A stretch of 64,000 nt of DNA from Sutterella faecalis (lineage in GTDB: Bacteria; Pseudomonadota; Gammaproteobacteria; Burkholderiales; Burkholderiaceae_F), in NCBI RefSeq assembly GCF_006337085.1, contig NZ_CP040882.1, positions 1,054,001 through 1,118,000 on the forward strand, given 5' to 3'. The notes under the pieces are model-generated. The model saw only the letters and a list, made by a program, of their open reading frames with translations. It searched no databases and was not told where the DNA came from. A program made the position numbers and the translations under genes. Every line of letters starts with the position of its first letter. Position 1 is the stretch's first letter. Positions 8,885 to 16,603 of the stretch are shown here, one piece after another.

Positions 8885-8925
8885 GGGCGCCAGCTCCTTT
8901 GCGGGGCCGGCGCCCTCTTCTATCG
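8885..8925 (+). terminator. Terminator-like hairpins after the DUF2782-like gene
   Basis: GGGCGCC (8885-8891) pairs with GGCGCCC (8909-8915) and is followed by TCTTCT. A smaller hairpin, AAGCCTC-cgaa-GAGGCTT, lies just before it at 8853-8870. The U-tract is weak. Confidence 0.5.
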
Positions 8926-8997
8926 GAAATTGAGAGGCCGCTGCCTCAAAGGCCCAATTCCTCACGCATCCGTTTTCGAAACCCACGCTTTCCTTTC

Positions 8998-9822
8998 ATG
9001 TCTCAAGCACTTCCGCTCTCGCTCGGTCTCTCCTGGTTCAGGGAATCCTGCCGCGCCGTCCGGCTCCAGCCGCTTTCCTACCCGGCCATCGTCATCTTTT
9101 CGCTCCTCGTGAGCGGGATGCTCACGGGCATCCCCTTCATCGGGACGCTGCTCGCTAGCCTCTGGATGCCCTATGCGTCGGTCCTCACGGGCTTTGCCGC
9201 AAGAGATACTTTGGCCGGCCGCGTGCCCGTCTATACCACGCTCATCGCGATCTTCCGCGACAAGACCTCGCGCTATCCGCTCCTGATGCTCGGCCTGATT
9301 TCGAGCGTCTGGATGGAAGTCGACATGCTGATTTTCAGCACGCTCGGCGCGGAGGAGCTCGACAAATGGGAAATCACGACGGAAGGCATCGACCTTGCCT
9401 CGATTACGTCGAACTTCCCCTACACGGCCTTCGCCGTGATGTTCCTCCTCTACCTGCCGCTGCTCATGATGACGCTCTTTTCGCCGCTCCTCATCGTGCA
9501 GAACCGCCAGAGAGTGGGAAAAAGCCTCTTTTATTCCTTCTTCGGCGTCCTGCGCGCGATCGGTCCCGTACTCGTCTGGGTGCTTCTGGCCGGCGCCGCC
9601 GCTTTTCTGATCTTCATGGGGCTCGAAGTCATCTTCGGCCTTCTCGGCGTCCCGCAGCTCTTTGCCTTCCTCGCGCCCATCATCGCCGCCTTCTTCACCT
9701 CCATCGGCCAGGCCGGCATCTGGGTGATGTTCCGCGACATCTTCTCCGGGTCGCTCCCCGACGGCTCGATGCCCGAAGACCTCGAAACGAAGGACGACGG
9801 TTCAATGACGCGCCGCTTCTGA
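8998..9822 (+). CDS. Integral membrane protein, BPSS1780-like family
   Basis: A 274-residue inner-membrane protein with about six hydrophobic segments, starting AIVIFSLLVSGMLTGIPFIG near residue 26 and ending FLAPIIAAFFTSIGQAGIWV near 225-245. Its beginning (LSWFRESCRAVRLQPL) resembles the BPSS1780 family of Burkholderiales, whose function is unknown. The ATG at 8998 is chosen because the 33 upstream residues from a TTG at 8899 are basic and unlike the family; no clear Shine-Dalgarno sequence is seen at either. Convergent with dinB, leaving 13 bases between the ends. Confidence 0.7.
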   Translation: MSQALPLSLGLSWFRESCRAVRLQPLSYPAIVIFSLLVSGMLTGIPFIGTLLASLWMPYASVLTGFAARDTLAGRVPVYTTLIAIFRDKTSRYPLLMLGLISSVWMEVDMLIFSTLGAEELDKWEITTEGIDLASITSNFPYTAFAVMFLLYLPLLMMTLFSPLLIVQNRQRVGKSLFYSFFGVLRAIGPVLVWVLLAGAAAFLIFMGLEVIFGLLGVPQLFAFLAPIIAAFFTSIGQAGIWVMFRDIFSGSLPDGSMPEDLETKDDGSMTRRF

Positions 9823-9835
9823 CGGACGCCGGGCG

Positions 9836-10924
9836 CTAAAAAAGCGTTTCCTCCATGGGACCGGAATGCTCGGGCTGACTCACCGAGAGCCCGAGAAGCC
9901 TCACGCCTTCCTTCGGTATTTCCAGCCCGGCAAGAAGTTCGCCCGCCTGGCGGCGAAGAGAAGCCTCATCCTCAAAAGCCCGGAGCGCCGTAACGCTTCG
10001 GGTTTTTGTCGTGAAGTCCGCAAAGCGGACCTTGAGCGTGAGGGTCCGCCCTTTGAATTCGTGCCGGGTGAGGCGCCGCACGAGATGGGAGGCAATGTCT
10101 GAGAGGCGGACATTGAGCGTCTCTCCCGGAGGAATATCCTCGGAAAAGGTTTCCTCGCAGCCGACGCTCTTACGCTCCCTCGTCGGCCGAACGGGCCTCA
10201 GGTCAATTCCCCGGGCGCATTTGTAGAAAAGCGCGCCCGCCGCGCCGAAGCGCTCCGTTAGGAACCTGAAGCTTCTCAGCCTCATTTCCAGCCCCGTCGT
10301 GATCCCGATCTCATGAAGGCGCTTCGCGGTGGCAGGGCCCACGCCCCAGAAGGATTCAACGGGAAGCCTGTCGATAAAGTCCTGAGCCCGGTCCGGATGG
10401 ATCGTGAAGAGCCCGTCGGGCTTGCGCCAGTCGGAAGCAATTTTGGCGAGAAACTTGTTGTAGGAAACGCCGGCGCTCGCAGTGAGGTTGAGTTCTCGCC
10501 GGATATCCGCCTTGATGCGGCGCGCCACCTCGGTGCCGTATTCGATGCCGAGCTTATTTTCGGTGACGTCGAGAAACGCTTCGTCAATGGAGAGCGGCTC
10601 AACGAGATCGGTATAGCGCCGGAAGATTTCGCGGACCGCTTCGGAAACCTCGCGATAGCGCGGCAGACGGCTCTCAACGAAAATCAGCTTCGGGCAGAGC
10701 ATCTTCGCCCGGCTCGACGGCATGGCGCTTCTCACGCCGAACTTCCTCGCCTCGTAGCTTGCCGTCGCGACGACGCCTCTTCGGTCGGCGTGCCCCACAG
10801 CAATGGGAAGACCGCGAAGCTCCGGATGGTCGCGCTGCTCGACAGAGGCAAAGAACGCATCCATATCCACGTGGACGATGCGCCGCGTGAGGTCGTTCTG
10901 AAAAACCGGATCTGCGAGTGACAT
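9836..10924 (-). CDS. dinB: DNA polymerase IV (Y-family)
   Basis: Error-prone translesion polymerase, 362 residues. Motifs in order: HVDMDAFFASVEQRD (catalytic Asp), YEARKFGVRSAMPSSRA, SIDEAFLDVT (second acidic pair), and the helix-hairpin-helix part ESFWGVGPATAKRLHEIGI. The little-finger domain follows, and the C-terminus ends PMEETLF, close to a beta-clamp binding motif (QxxLF type). I use the ATG at 10924 (MSLADPVFQNDLTRRIVHVDMDAFF); longer upstream starts add an unrelated segment. No LexA box was recognised. Divergent from the Tyr leader region. Confidence 0.93.
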   Translation of the reverse strand: MSLADPVFQNDLTRRIVHVDMDAFFASVEQRDHPELRGLPIAVGHADRRGVVATASYEARKFGVRSAMPSSRAKMLCPKLIFVESRLPRYREVSEAVREIFRRYTDLVEPLSIDEAFLDVTENKLGIEYGTEVARRIKADIRRELNLTASAGVSYNKFLAKIASDWRKPDGLFTIHPDRAQDFIDRLPVESFWGVGPATAKRLHEIGITTGLEMRLRSFRFLTERFGAAGALFYKCARGIDLRPVRPTRERKSVGCEETFSEDIPPGETLNVRLSDIASHLVRRLTRHEFKGRTLTLKVRFADFTTKTRSVTALRAFEDEASLRRQAGELLAGLEIPKEGVRLLGLSVSQPEHSGPMEETLF

Positions 10925-11066
10925 GTTTAAATGGGAGAGGAAAGCTCCATAGAGAAGCAAAAAGCGCCGGGAGACATCCATTATGCATTGGCGTGCGCAT
11001 AAAGCATTTTGCTTAAGGGAAACTCTCCCTCTCACTCCCTTGCGTCTCTCCGGTAAAGTGAAGCGC

Positions 11067-11156
11067 ATGACTACGATTTCTTCAGGCGCCATGTTCGCCC
11101 AGGCTTATTACTACTCGTATCCGTACGCGTTGCTGCGGGTGCGATCGAAGGCCTGA
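11067..11156 (+). CDS. Tyrosine-rich leader peptide (putative attenuation peptide)
   Basis: A 29-codon reading frame from ATG at 11067 to TGA at 11154-11156. It encodes a run of Tyr codons: residues 14-16, 18 and 20 are Tyr (YYYSYPY), with Phe at 10. It is followed after 34 bases by an intrinsic terminator hairpin and then by the substrate-binding protein gene. CTGCGGG inside codons 23-25 (11133-11139) can pair perfectly with CCCGCAG at 11194-11200 in the terminator's 5' arm. A ribosome stalled at the early Tyr codons would leave it free to block the terminator. Translation of this peptide is inferred; the Shine-Dalgarno sequence is weak. Confidence 0.65.
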   Translation: MTTISSGAMFAQAYYYSYPYALLRVRSKA

Positions 11157-11220
11157 CGCTTAAAAATAGTCAAGAAATTCCTTCCATACCAAGCCCGCAG
11201 TTGATGCGGGCTTTTGTTTT
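11132..11220 (+). promoter_or_regulatory. Tyrosine-responsive transcription attenuator (putative)
   Basis: Terminator stem AAGCCCGCA (11191-11199) / TGCGGGCTT (11205-11213) with loop GTTGA, followed by TTGTTTTT. The competing antiterminator strand is CTGCGGG at 11133-11139, inside the Tyr-rich leader just after its Tyr codons. Two mutually exclusive structures plus a leader rich in one amino acid is the classical amino-acid attenuation layout. The likely regulated gene is the substrate-binding protein at 11332. Confidence 0.6.
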
Positions 11221-11331
11221 TCCAGGGGCCTGGCGCCAGCGCTCAGGCCCGGGAGAAAGGAAAGAAGGCTCGCAGAGGCATCGGGCAGAAGTCCCGGACC
11301 CATTACCTCAATACCCTACGGAGCCTTTCAA

Positions 11332-12345
11332 ATGATTCGCCTTTCTTCCAAAACGTTCAGTACCTGCGCTGCCGCCGTCATCGCAGCACTTGCTCTCGCC
11401 GGCTGCGGCGAGGAGAAAACAACTTCCGCCCAGGAAAAAACAGCCCTCATTCCCGTCGGCGTCGTCCAGCTCGTGGAGCACGAGGCGCTTGACGCCACCG
11501 TCAGGGGCTTCATTGACGAACTCTCCGCCCGCGGCTTCAGGGACGGCGAAAAGATCCGCATCGACCGCCAGAATGCCCAGGGCGATCAGACGACGCTCGC
11601 CAATATCGGCAGCCGCTTCGTGTCGGCAAAGTCCGAACTCATCTTTGCCTCCTCAACGCCTGCGCTCCAGGCAATGGCCCGGTCGACGAAGTCGATTCCC
11701 ATCGTCGCGACCGCTGTGACGAGCTTTGAGGCCGCGCGCGTCGTCAAGTCGGACAAGGCGCCCGGCGGCAACGTCACGGGTGTATCGAACCTGGGGCCCA
11801 TTGCCGACCAGCTCGCGCACCTCGTTGAGCTCACCGGAGAAAAGACCCGGACCCAGCCCGTCGGCGTGATCTTCAACCCGAGCGAAGTCAATGCCGAATA
11901 CCAGGTGGAGAAATTCCGCGCGGAAGCAAAGGCGCGCGGAATTACCGTGGTTGAAGCGGCGGCCGGCAGCGTCAACGACGTTCCTCAGGCGATCGCCTCT
12001 ATGAAAGGCAAGGTCTGCGCGCTCTGGCTTCCGACCGACAATGTGCTCGCGTCCGCAGCGGCCAATGTTGCAAAGCTCGCAATTGACGCAAAGCTCCCCG
12101 TCATTGCCAGCGACTCCGCGCTCGTGCGCTCGGGCTCCCTCGCCTCGATCTCGGTCGACTACTACGAGCTCGGCCGCATGACGGGCTCCATCGGCGCAGA
12201 CATCCTTGAAGGAAAGAAGAAGCCCGCCGATACGCCGATTGCGTTCCAGAGCGCGAGAAAGCCCCTTCTCAACCTGAAGACCGCCGAGGCGATCGGTCTC
12301 GCCATCCCGGAAAAGATCCTGGCAGAAAGCGACAAGATCCAATAA
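11332..12345 (+). CDS. ABC transporter substrate-binding lipoprotein (possible aromatic amino acid binder)
   Basis: A 337-residue periplasmic binding protein of the ABC_sub_bind type (PF04392-like), anchored by a lipobox (LALAGC near residue 22). Family features include PVGVVQLVEHEALDATVRGF, an Asn/Thr-rich ligand-site part (VTGVSNLGPIADQ) and the second-lobe SDSALVRSGSLASISVDYYELG. Relatives include TrpX-type binding proteins for aromatic amino acids. The Tyr-rich attenuator ahead of it suggests tyrosine or an aromatic relative as ligand, but this is inference. No permease or ATPase gene lies beside it, so the partners must be elsewhere or lost. GGAG lies about 9 bases before the ATG. Confidence 0.8.
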   Translation: MIRLSSKTFSTCAAAVIAALALAGCGEEKTTSAQEKTALIPVGVVQLVEHEALDATVRGFIDELSARGFRDGEKIRIDRQNAQGDQTTLANIGSRFVSAKSELIFASSTPALQAMARSTKSIPIVATAVTSFEAARVVKSDKAPGGNVTGVSNLGPIADQLAHLVELTGEKTRTQPVGVIFNPSEVNAEYQVEKFRAEAKARGITVVEAAAGSVNDVPQAIASMKGKVCALWLPTDNVLASAAANVAKLAIDAKLPVIASDSALVRSGSLASISVDYYELGRMTGSIGADILEGKKKPADTPIAFQSARKPLLNLKTAEAIGLAIPEKILAESDKIQ

Positions 12346-12364
12346 CGACATCATCCAACCCAGG

Positions 12365-12401
12365 GAATCCTCCCCGACCGCGAGGGCGCCTCGGAGGATT
12401 C
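12365..12401 (+). terminator. Hairpin after the substrate-binding protein
   Basis: GAATCCTCC (12365-12373) pairs with GGAGGATTC (12393-12401) across a GC-rich 19-base loop. No U-run follows directly, so termination is plausible but not certain. Confidence 0.45.
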
Positions 12402-12567
12402 TCATTCAAAACGGGCATTTTTCCTCCCCGGCTTAAGGTTTTGACGGTCTGAAAAGCGCTAGACTCACGCCTTCGAAATTTCAGAGGATCGCCCGTAAAG
12501 AAGCGCGCATCAGCCCTCGTCCCGGCGGCGGATCCTCCGACCCCATCCTTTTGGAGATTGAAGAACC

Positions 12568-12891
12568 ATGCCTCATGTTGTCTGCGAAGCCTGCATCGGC
12601 TGCAAGCGTACCGACTGCGTGGACGTCTGCCCGGTGGACTGCTTCCGGGAAGGTCCGAATTTTCTGGTGATCGATCCCGATGAGTGCATCGACTGCGCCG
12701 TCTGCATTCCGGAATGCCCGGAAGCGGCGATTTATGCCGAAGAGGACGTGCCTGAGGATCAGAAGGAATTCATCGAGCTCAATGCTGAGCTTGCCCGCGA
12801 ATGGCCTTCCATCACGCACCGCAAGCCCTATCCCGACGATGCGGATCAGTGGCGCGGCGTGAAGAACAAGATCCGCTTCCTGAAGCGCTGA
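12568..12891 (+). CDS. fdxA: Ferredoxin FdxA (seven-iron type)
   Basis: A 107-residue low-potential electron carrier holding one [3Fe-4S] and one [4Fe-4S] cluster. The N-terminus has CEACIGCKRTDCVDVCPVDC, with the spacing of the seven-iron Azotobacter FdI class, and the second cluster motif is CIDCAVCIPECPEAAI. The C-terminal extension (about residues 60-107, ending WRGVKNKIRFLKR) is typical of FdxA. It has its own terminator and lies just ahead of the ferredoxin reductase gene, so a functional partnership is likely. Confidence 0.95.
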   Translation: MPHVVCEACIGCKRTDCVDVCPVDCFREGPNFLVIDPDECIDCAVCIPECPEAAIYAEEDVPEDQKEFIELNAELAREWPSITHRKPYPDDADQWRGVKNKIRFLKR

Positions 12892-12940
12892 GCTTCCCGC
12901 GCGTCCGGCGGCGGAAAAATTCTGTCGCGATTCGTCGAAG

Positions 12941-12972
12941 ATGGCCCGCCCGTTCGCGGGCCATTCTTTTTA
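12941..12972 (+). terminator. Rho-independent terminator of fdxA
   Basis: ATGGCCCGC (12941-12949) pairs with GCGGGCCAT (12956-12964), followed by TCTTTTT. It separates fdxA from the fpr-rnfB-nth unit. Confidence 0.88.
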
Positions 12973-13049
12973 GAATCCCCTGCATCCTGTTTTTGCCTGG
13001 AGCCCCGGCGCCTCTCTGCGCCGGCCTCCTTTCAGAATTCGCATTCATC

Positions 13050-13802
13050 ATGCAGAAAATCAAGCTTATTTCCCGGCGTCTTGCCGCTCCCACGCTCCAC
13101 GTGCTTCAGTTCGAGCGTCCTGACGGCTTCACCTTCAAGCCCGGTCAGTTTGCACGCCTTGGGCTTCCCGCTCAATCCGAGGGCGCCGATCCCGTGATCC
13201 GGGGCTATTCGATTGCTTCCGCCCCCGAAAACCCTGTGCTCGAATTTTTCATTACCGAGGTTGAGGGCGGTGCGCTCTCACCCCGCATCTGCGCGCTTGA
13301 ACCGGGCGACGAAGTGCTTCTCGACGGCGATGCCGAAGGGGCGCTCACGCCGTCCCGCATTCCAGGAGGCGATACGCTCTGGCTTCTCGCCACCGGGTCG
13401 GGCCTTTCGCCCTTTGCGTCGATCATTCGCTCGAGCACCGTCTGGGATGCATGGAAGGACATCGTGCTCGTCGAATCCGTGAGGAAAATTGAGGAGGCGG
13501 CGCTCGCCCGCGAGCTTGTTCTTTCGCTCCCCGCCGATCGCCGTCCGAAGCTCATCGTCACGACGACCCGCGAAGAGGATCCCGCACGCCAGGGCGACCT
13601 CACGGGGCGAATCCCTGATCTTCTCAAATCAGGAGCCCTTGAAAAGGCGGCCGGTCGTGAAATCACGCCCGAAAAATCCCGCCTCATGCTCTGCGGCAAC
13701 CCCGACTTCATCGCCGACGCCCGTGCAACGCTTAAAGCCCGCGGCATTGTGTCCCCGCGCTTCGGCAAGCCCGGCCAGCTCGTCGTCGAAAACTTCTGGT
13801 AA
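13050..13802 (+). CDS. fpr: Ferredoxin-NADP(+) reductase
   Basis: FAD enzyme passing electrons between NADPH and ferredoxin or flavodoxin, 250 residues. FAD site: RGYSIASAP near residue 51. NADP site: LLATGSGLSPFASIIR near 112-127. Later MLCGNPDFI and the aromatic C-terminus LVVENFW are typical of bacterial Fpr. The ATG at 13050 (MQKIKLISRRLAAPTLHVLQF) is chosen; the frame is open far upstream, but that part is not homologous. Neighbours: fdxA upstream and rnfB 17 bases downstream, a small electron-transfer cluster. Confidence 0.92.
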   Translation: MQKIKLISRRLAAPTLHVLQFERPDGFTFKPGQFARLGLPAQSEGADPVIRGYSIASAPENPVLEFFITEVEGGALSPRICALEPGDEVLLDGDAEGALTPSRIPGGDTLWLLATGSGLSPFASIIRSSTVWDAWKDIVLVESVRKIEEAALARELVLSLPADRRPKLIVTTTREEDPARQGDLTGRIPDLLKSGALEKAAGREITPEKSRLMLCGNPDFIADARATLKARGIVSPRFGKPGQLVVENFW

Positions 13803-13819
13803 TTGGAGAGGAGTGCAGA

Positions 13820-14431
13820 ATGCAACTTCCTCCGCTTCGTCCGAGCGCTGCGGCGATTGACGATCTTCTCCCGCAGACGGAATGCCGTCAGTGCGGATTT
13901 GAAGGGTGCGCCGCCTATGCGCAGGCCATTGCCGAGGGGCTCGCGCCCATCAATCGCTGCGCCCCGGGCGGGGCGCGCGGCATCCGGCGGCTCGCCGCCG
14001 CCACAGGGCTCCCCGAGCTCCCGCTCGACCCCGAATACGGCACGGAAATCCCCTTTGCCCGCGCAAGCATCCGTGCCGACGAATGCATCGGCTGCTCCTG
14101 GTGCGCGAAGGCCTGCCCGACCGACGCCATTGCAGGAGCTCCGAAGCACCTCCACGCCGTCATAGAGTCCCGCTGCACGGGCTGCAGCCTCTGCGCGCCT
14201 GCCTGTCCGATGGACTGCATCGACTTTATCGATGCCGGACGAGAGTGGACGGACGCGGATGCGAGAACGGCAAAACTAAACCATGAAGCGACATGGGCGC
14301 GGCGCGTAAAGCGCGCGGCGCTTGAAGACGCACGCCTCGCAGGCCGCAGAAATGCTTCCGGCGCAAAGGAAAACTCCAAAAAAGCCTTCATGGCGGACAT
14401 CCTCGCCATGGCGCGCGCCGGACGCCGGTGA
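13820..14431 (+). CDS. rnfB: RnfB/RsxB-like iron-sulfur protein
   Basis: A 203-residue iron-sulfur protein related to the B subunit of Rnf/Rsx. It lacks the membrane anchor of RnfB. Order: a four-Cys region of the Fes type (CRQCGFEGCAAYAQAI, then C47), followed by two [4Fe-4S] motifs, CIGCSWCAKACP and CTGCSLCAPACP. The C-terminus is basic and helical. No other rnf genes are present; the rnfB-nth pairing is familiar in betaproteobacteria, where this soluble form may keep redox proteins such as SoxR or endonuclease III reduced (inference). The stop overlaps a possible GTG start of nth. Confidence 0.85.
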   Translation: MQLPPLRPSAAAIDDLLPQTECRQCGFEGCAAYAQAIAEGLAPINRCAPGGARGIRRLAAATGLPELPLDPEYGTEIPFARASIRADECIGCSWCAKACPTDAIAGAPKHLHAVIESRCTGCSLCAPACPMDCIDFIDAGREWTDADARTAKLNHEATWARRVKRAALEDARLAGRRNASGAKENSKKAFMADILAMARAGRR

Positions 14432-14466
14432 CACTTCAAACACTTATCGTTCCCCAAGACCCCGGA

Positions 14467-15204
14467 ATGCCAGTTTTAAAGAAAGACCGCGCCGCCTTCA
14501 TGGCAGCGCTTGCCGAACTCAACCCCGATCCCAAATCGGAATTGAACTACACGACGCCCTTTGAACTCCTCATCGCCGTCATGCTTTCCGCTCAGGCGAC
14601 CGACAAAGGCGTCAACCTCGCTACCGCGAAGCTCTTTCCCGTCGCCAATACCCCGGAAAAGATTCTCGCCCTCGGGCTTGAGAACCTCATTTCCTATGTG
14701 AACACCATCAACCTCTACCGCACGAAGGCCGCCCACATCATGGAGACCTGCCGCATTCTCGTTGATCAATACGGCGGAGCGGTCCCCCGCACGATGAAGG
14801 AACTTGTGGCGCTCCCCGGAGTTGGCCGGAAAACCGCCAACGTCGTACTCAACGTGGCCTTCCACGAACCCACGATTGCGGTCGACACGCACATCTTCCG
14901 CGTCTGCAACCGCACCGGATTCGCGACGGGAAAGACGCCCGCAGAGGTGGAGGAAAAGCTCCTCAAAATCGTCCCGGACGAATTCAGGCTCAACGCCCAC
15001 CACTGGCTCCTTCTCTTCGGGCGCTACCTCTGCAAGGCTAGAAACCCCGAGTGCACGAAGTGCCCTGTGGCGAATTTCTGCAATGCGCCTGAAAAGAAAG
15101 CCGTGCTCGCGGCGGCCGCCGAGGAGGCTGCGGACCTCGTGCCCGGAACGCCTCCGAAGAAGCCCGCGCGCCGGAAGGCTGGAGCAAAGAAAGCCGCAGT
15201 CTGA
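14467..15204 (+). CDS. nth: Endonuclease III (DNA glycosylase/AP lyase)
   Basis: Base-excision repair enzyme for oxidised pyrimidines. The protein has SAQATDKGVNLAT, the helix-hairpin-helix LPGVGRKTANVVLN with catalytic Lys, VDTHIFRVCNRTG with catalytic Asp, and the [4Fe-4S] Cys set (C-x6-C-x2-C-x5-C) in CKARNPECTKCPVANFC. A basic, alanine-rich tail of about 35 residues follows the cluster and is longer than in E. coli (211 residues). The ATG at 14467 aligns with the family N-terminus; a GTG at 14428, overlapping the rnfB stop, is the alternative. Confidence 0.93.
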   Translation: MPVLKKDRAAFMAALAELNPDPKSELNYTTPFELLIAVMLSAQATDKGVNLATAKLFPVANTPEKILALGLENLISYVNTINLYRTKAAHIMETCRILVDQYGGAVPRTMKELVALPGVGRKTANVVLNVAFHEPTIAVDTHIFRVCNRTGFATGKTPAEVEEKLLKIVPDEFRLNAHHWLLLFGRYLCKARNPECTKCPVANFCNAPEKKAVLAAAAEEAADLVPGTPPKKPARRKAGAKKAAV

Positions 15205-15228
15205 GGACGGCTTCGCAGCCTTCAGAAA

Positions 15229-15270
15229 AAAAGGAGAGGTCCTTTGGGAAGATCTCTCCTTTTCTTTCGG
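15229..15270. terminator. Bidirectional terminator between nth and the NlpC/P60-like gene
   Basis: Stem AAAAGGAGAG/CTCTCCTTTT (about 15229-15263), flanked by an A-run on the left and TTCTTT on the right, between convergent genes. Confidence 0.82.
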
Positions 15271-15274
15271 AGGC

Positions 15275-16591
15275 TCACCGGAGACGGCAGCGCACCGCAC
15301 CTGCCGGCGGCGCCTGATTGAAGGGGTGCGAGCGAATGGAGAGGAGGCAGGGGTTCGCGAGCTGAGAAACCTCCGGCCGCACGGCCCAGAGGAAGGGCCC
15401 GAGACCGCCGTTCGCATCCGCGCGCGACGCTCCTGAAAAGACAAAAATCGCGGCGCGCCCGCTCTTCGGGTCGTCGGCCGCAAAGCGGCCTTTGCCTATC
15501 CAGACGCCCGAATGCCTCACGCGCCCGTTTTCGCCGAAGAAGACCAGATCGCCAGGCTTCAATTCACTGCCGCGCTTTCCGCCCGAGAGCGGAGCACCCA
15601 GCCTCGCCTGCCGATCCGGGTCTGAGGGCAGAATCAGATCGTGAAGCCGATAAACGCCTTCCGGAAGCGTCATCCCGGCAGTGCTTTTCTGCCAGCCTGA
15701 GCTCACAAGAGTTTGAGCGGACTGGGCTGCCTTTGCGAGAAAGCCCGCAGGGGAAGACCGGCGAAGATTTTCCTCGCCGGCAGCCAATGCATCATGATCC
15801 GCCGCTTCGCCCGCGCGGATGATTCCGGTCGTTCCGTCAGGAAGAATTACGCTCCAGCCGCCCTCGGGGAGCGTTTTCTCGATCGGAAGTTCCGACGCGA
15901 AAGGCGCCTTCATGAGCGGTTTTTGGCCGCTCGCCTCCACCTCTGCCGAAAGCGACGTCACAAAGACCAGACTGCGCCTGTTCCAGGCGACGATGGCGAC
16001 GTCGTTCTTGAGCGCAAGGTCGTCGGCGCGCATCCAGCCGACGCGCCCTTCCGTTGACTTCACGAGAATGAGTCCGTCAAAGCGGTTGAGAAGAATTTCA
16101 ACCCGGCTTCCGAGCGGAAGCTTCAGGTCCGGAGCGCGGCCGGCAGCGAGCGCGTCGGATTCTGACGACAGATTTCCCCAGGGCTTCTTCACGACGCCCC
16201 AGGTAAGGCGCTTGAGATCATCTGCGTTGGGCACTTCCTCGACGCTCGACTCAATCCCGAGTCCGGAGGCCGAGAGCTCGGCATAAAAGCCCGCAAGAAG
16301 CCCCCGATCGGCCGAAGTTCCCGAGACGGCAACAGCGCCCGGGGTGTTGCCGGGCTTGAATTCAAGGTGCAGAAGATCCGTACGGGCGTCGAGATCCGTC
16401 TTCTCCGCATAGGCCTTCCAAAGCGCCCCGGCAGCCTCGACGGGATTGAGCGGAAGCCCTTCTGCGGCCGGGACTTCCGGCCTTGCCGGAACCGCGGGCC
16501 CCGGAGCTCCGGGAGCCCCCGAAGCCGGACCGGACGCCCACAGCAGGGCGGCAAAGAGAGCGGCAATGCCCGCTCTTCCAACGCATTCCAT
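15275..16591 (-). CDS. Exported SH3-like/NlpC-P60-like protein lacking the catalytic Cys
   Basis: A 438-residue protein with a signal peptide (about 25 residues, ending ASGA) and a Pro/Ala-rich linker. Two SH3-like segments follow (about 130-190 around WGNLSSESD and GRVGWMRADDL, and 195-260). The C-terminal part resembles an NlpC/P60 peptidase: LKPGDLVFFGENGRVRHSGVWIGKGRF holds the catalytic-His region. Where the family has DCSG, the best local match is STAGM, so no nucleophilic Cys is present. A cell-wall binding or regulatory role is more likely than peptidase activity (inference). It follows the NarX-like kinase by 12 bases on the same strand and is probably co-transcribed. Confidence 0.65.
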   Translation of the reverse strand: MECVGRAGIAALFAALLWASGPASGAPGAPGPAVPARPEVPAAEGLPLNPVEAAGALWKAYAEKTDLDARTDLLHLEFKPGNTPGAVAVSGTSADRGLLAGFYAELSASGLGIESSVEEVPNADDLKRLTWGVVKKPWGNLSSESDALAAGRAPDLKLPLGSRVEILLNRFDGLILVKSTEGRVGWMRADDLALKNDVAIVAWNRRSLVFVTSLSAEVEASGQKPLMKAPFASELPIEKTLPEGGWSVILPDGTTGIIRAGEAADHDALAAGEENLRRSSPAGFLAKAAQSAQTLVSSGWQKSTAGMTLPEGVYRLHDLILPSDPDRQARLGAPLSGGKRGSELKPGDLVFFGENGRVRHSGVWIGKGRFAADDPKSGRAAIFVFSGASRADANGGLGPFLWAVRPEVSQLANPCLLSIRSHPFNQAPPAGAVRCRLR

Positions 16592-16603
16592 TCGCGCCTC
16601 CCG

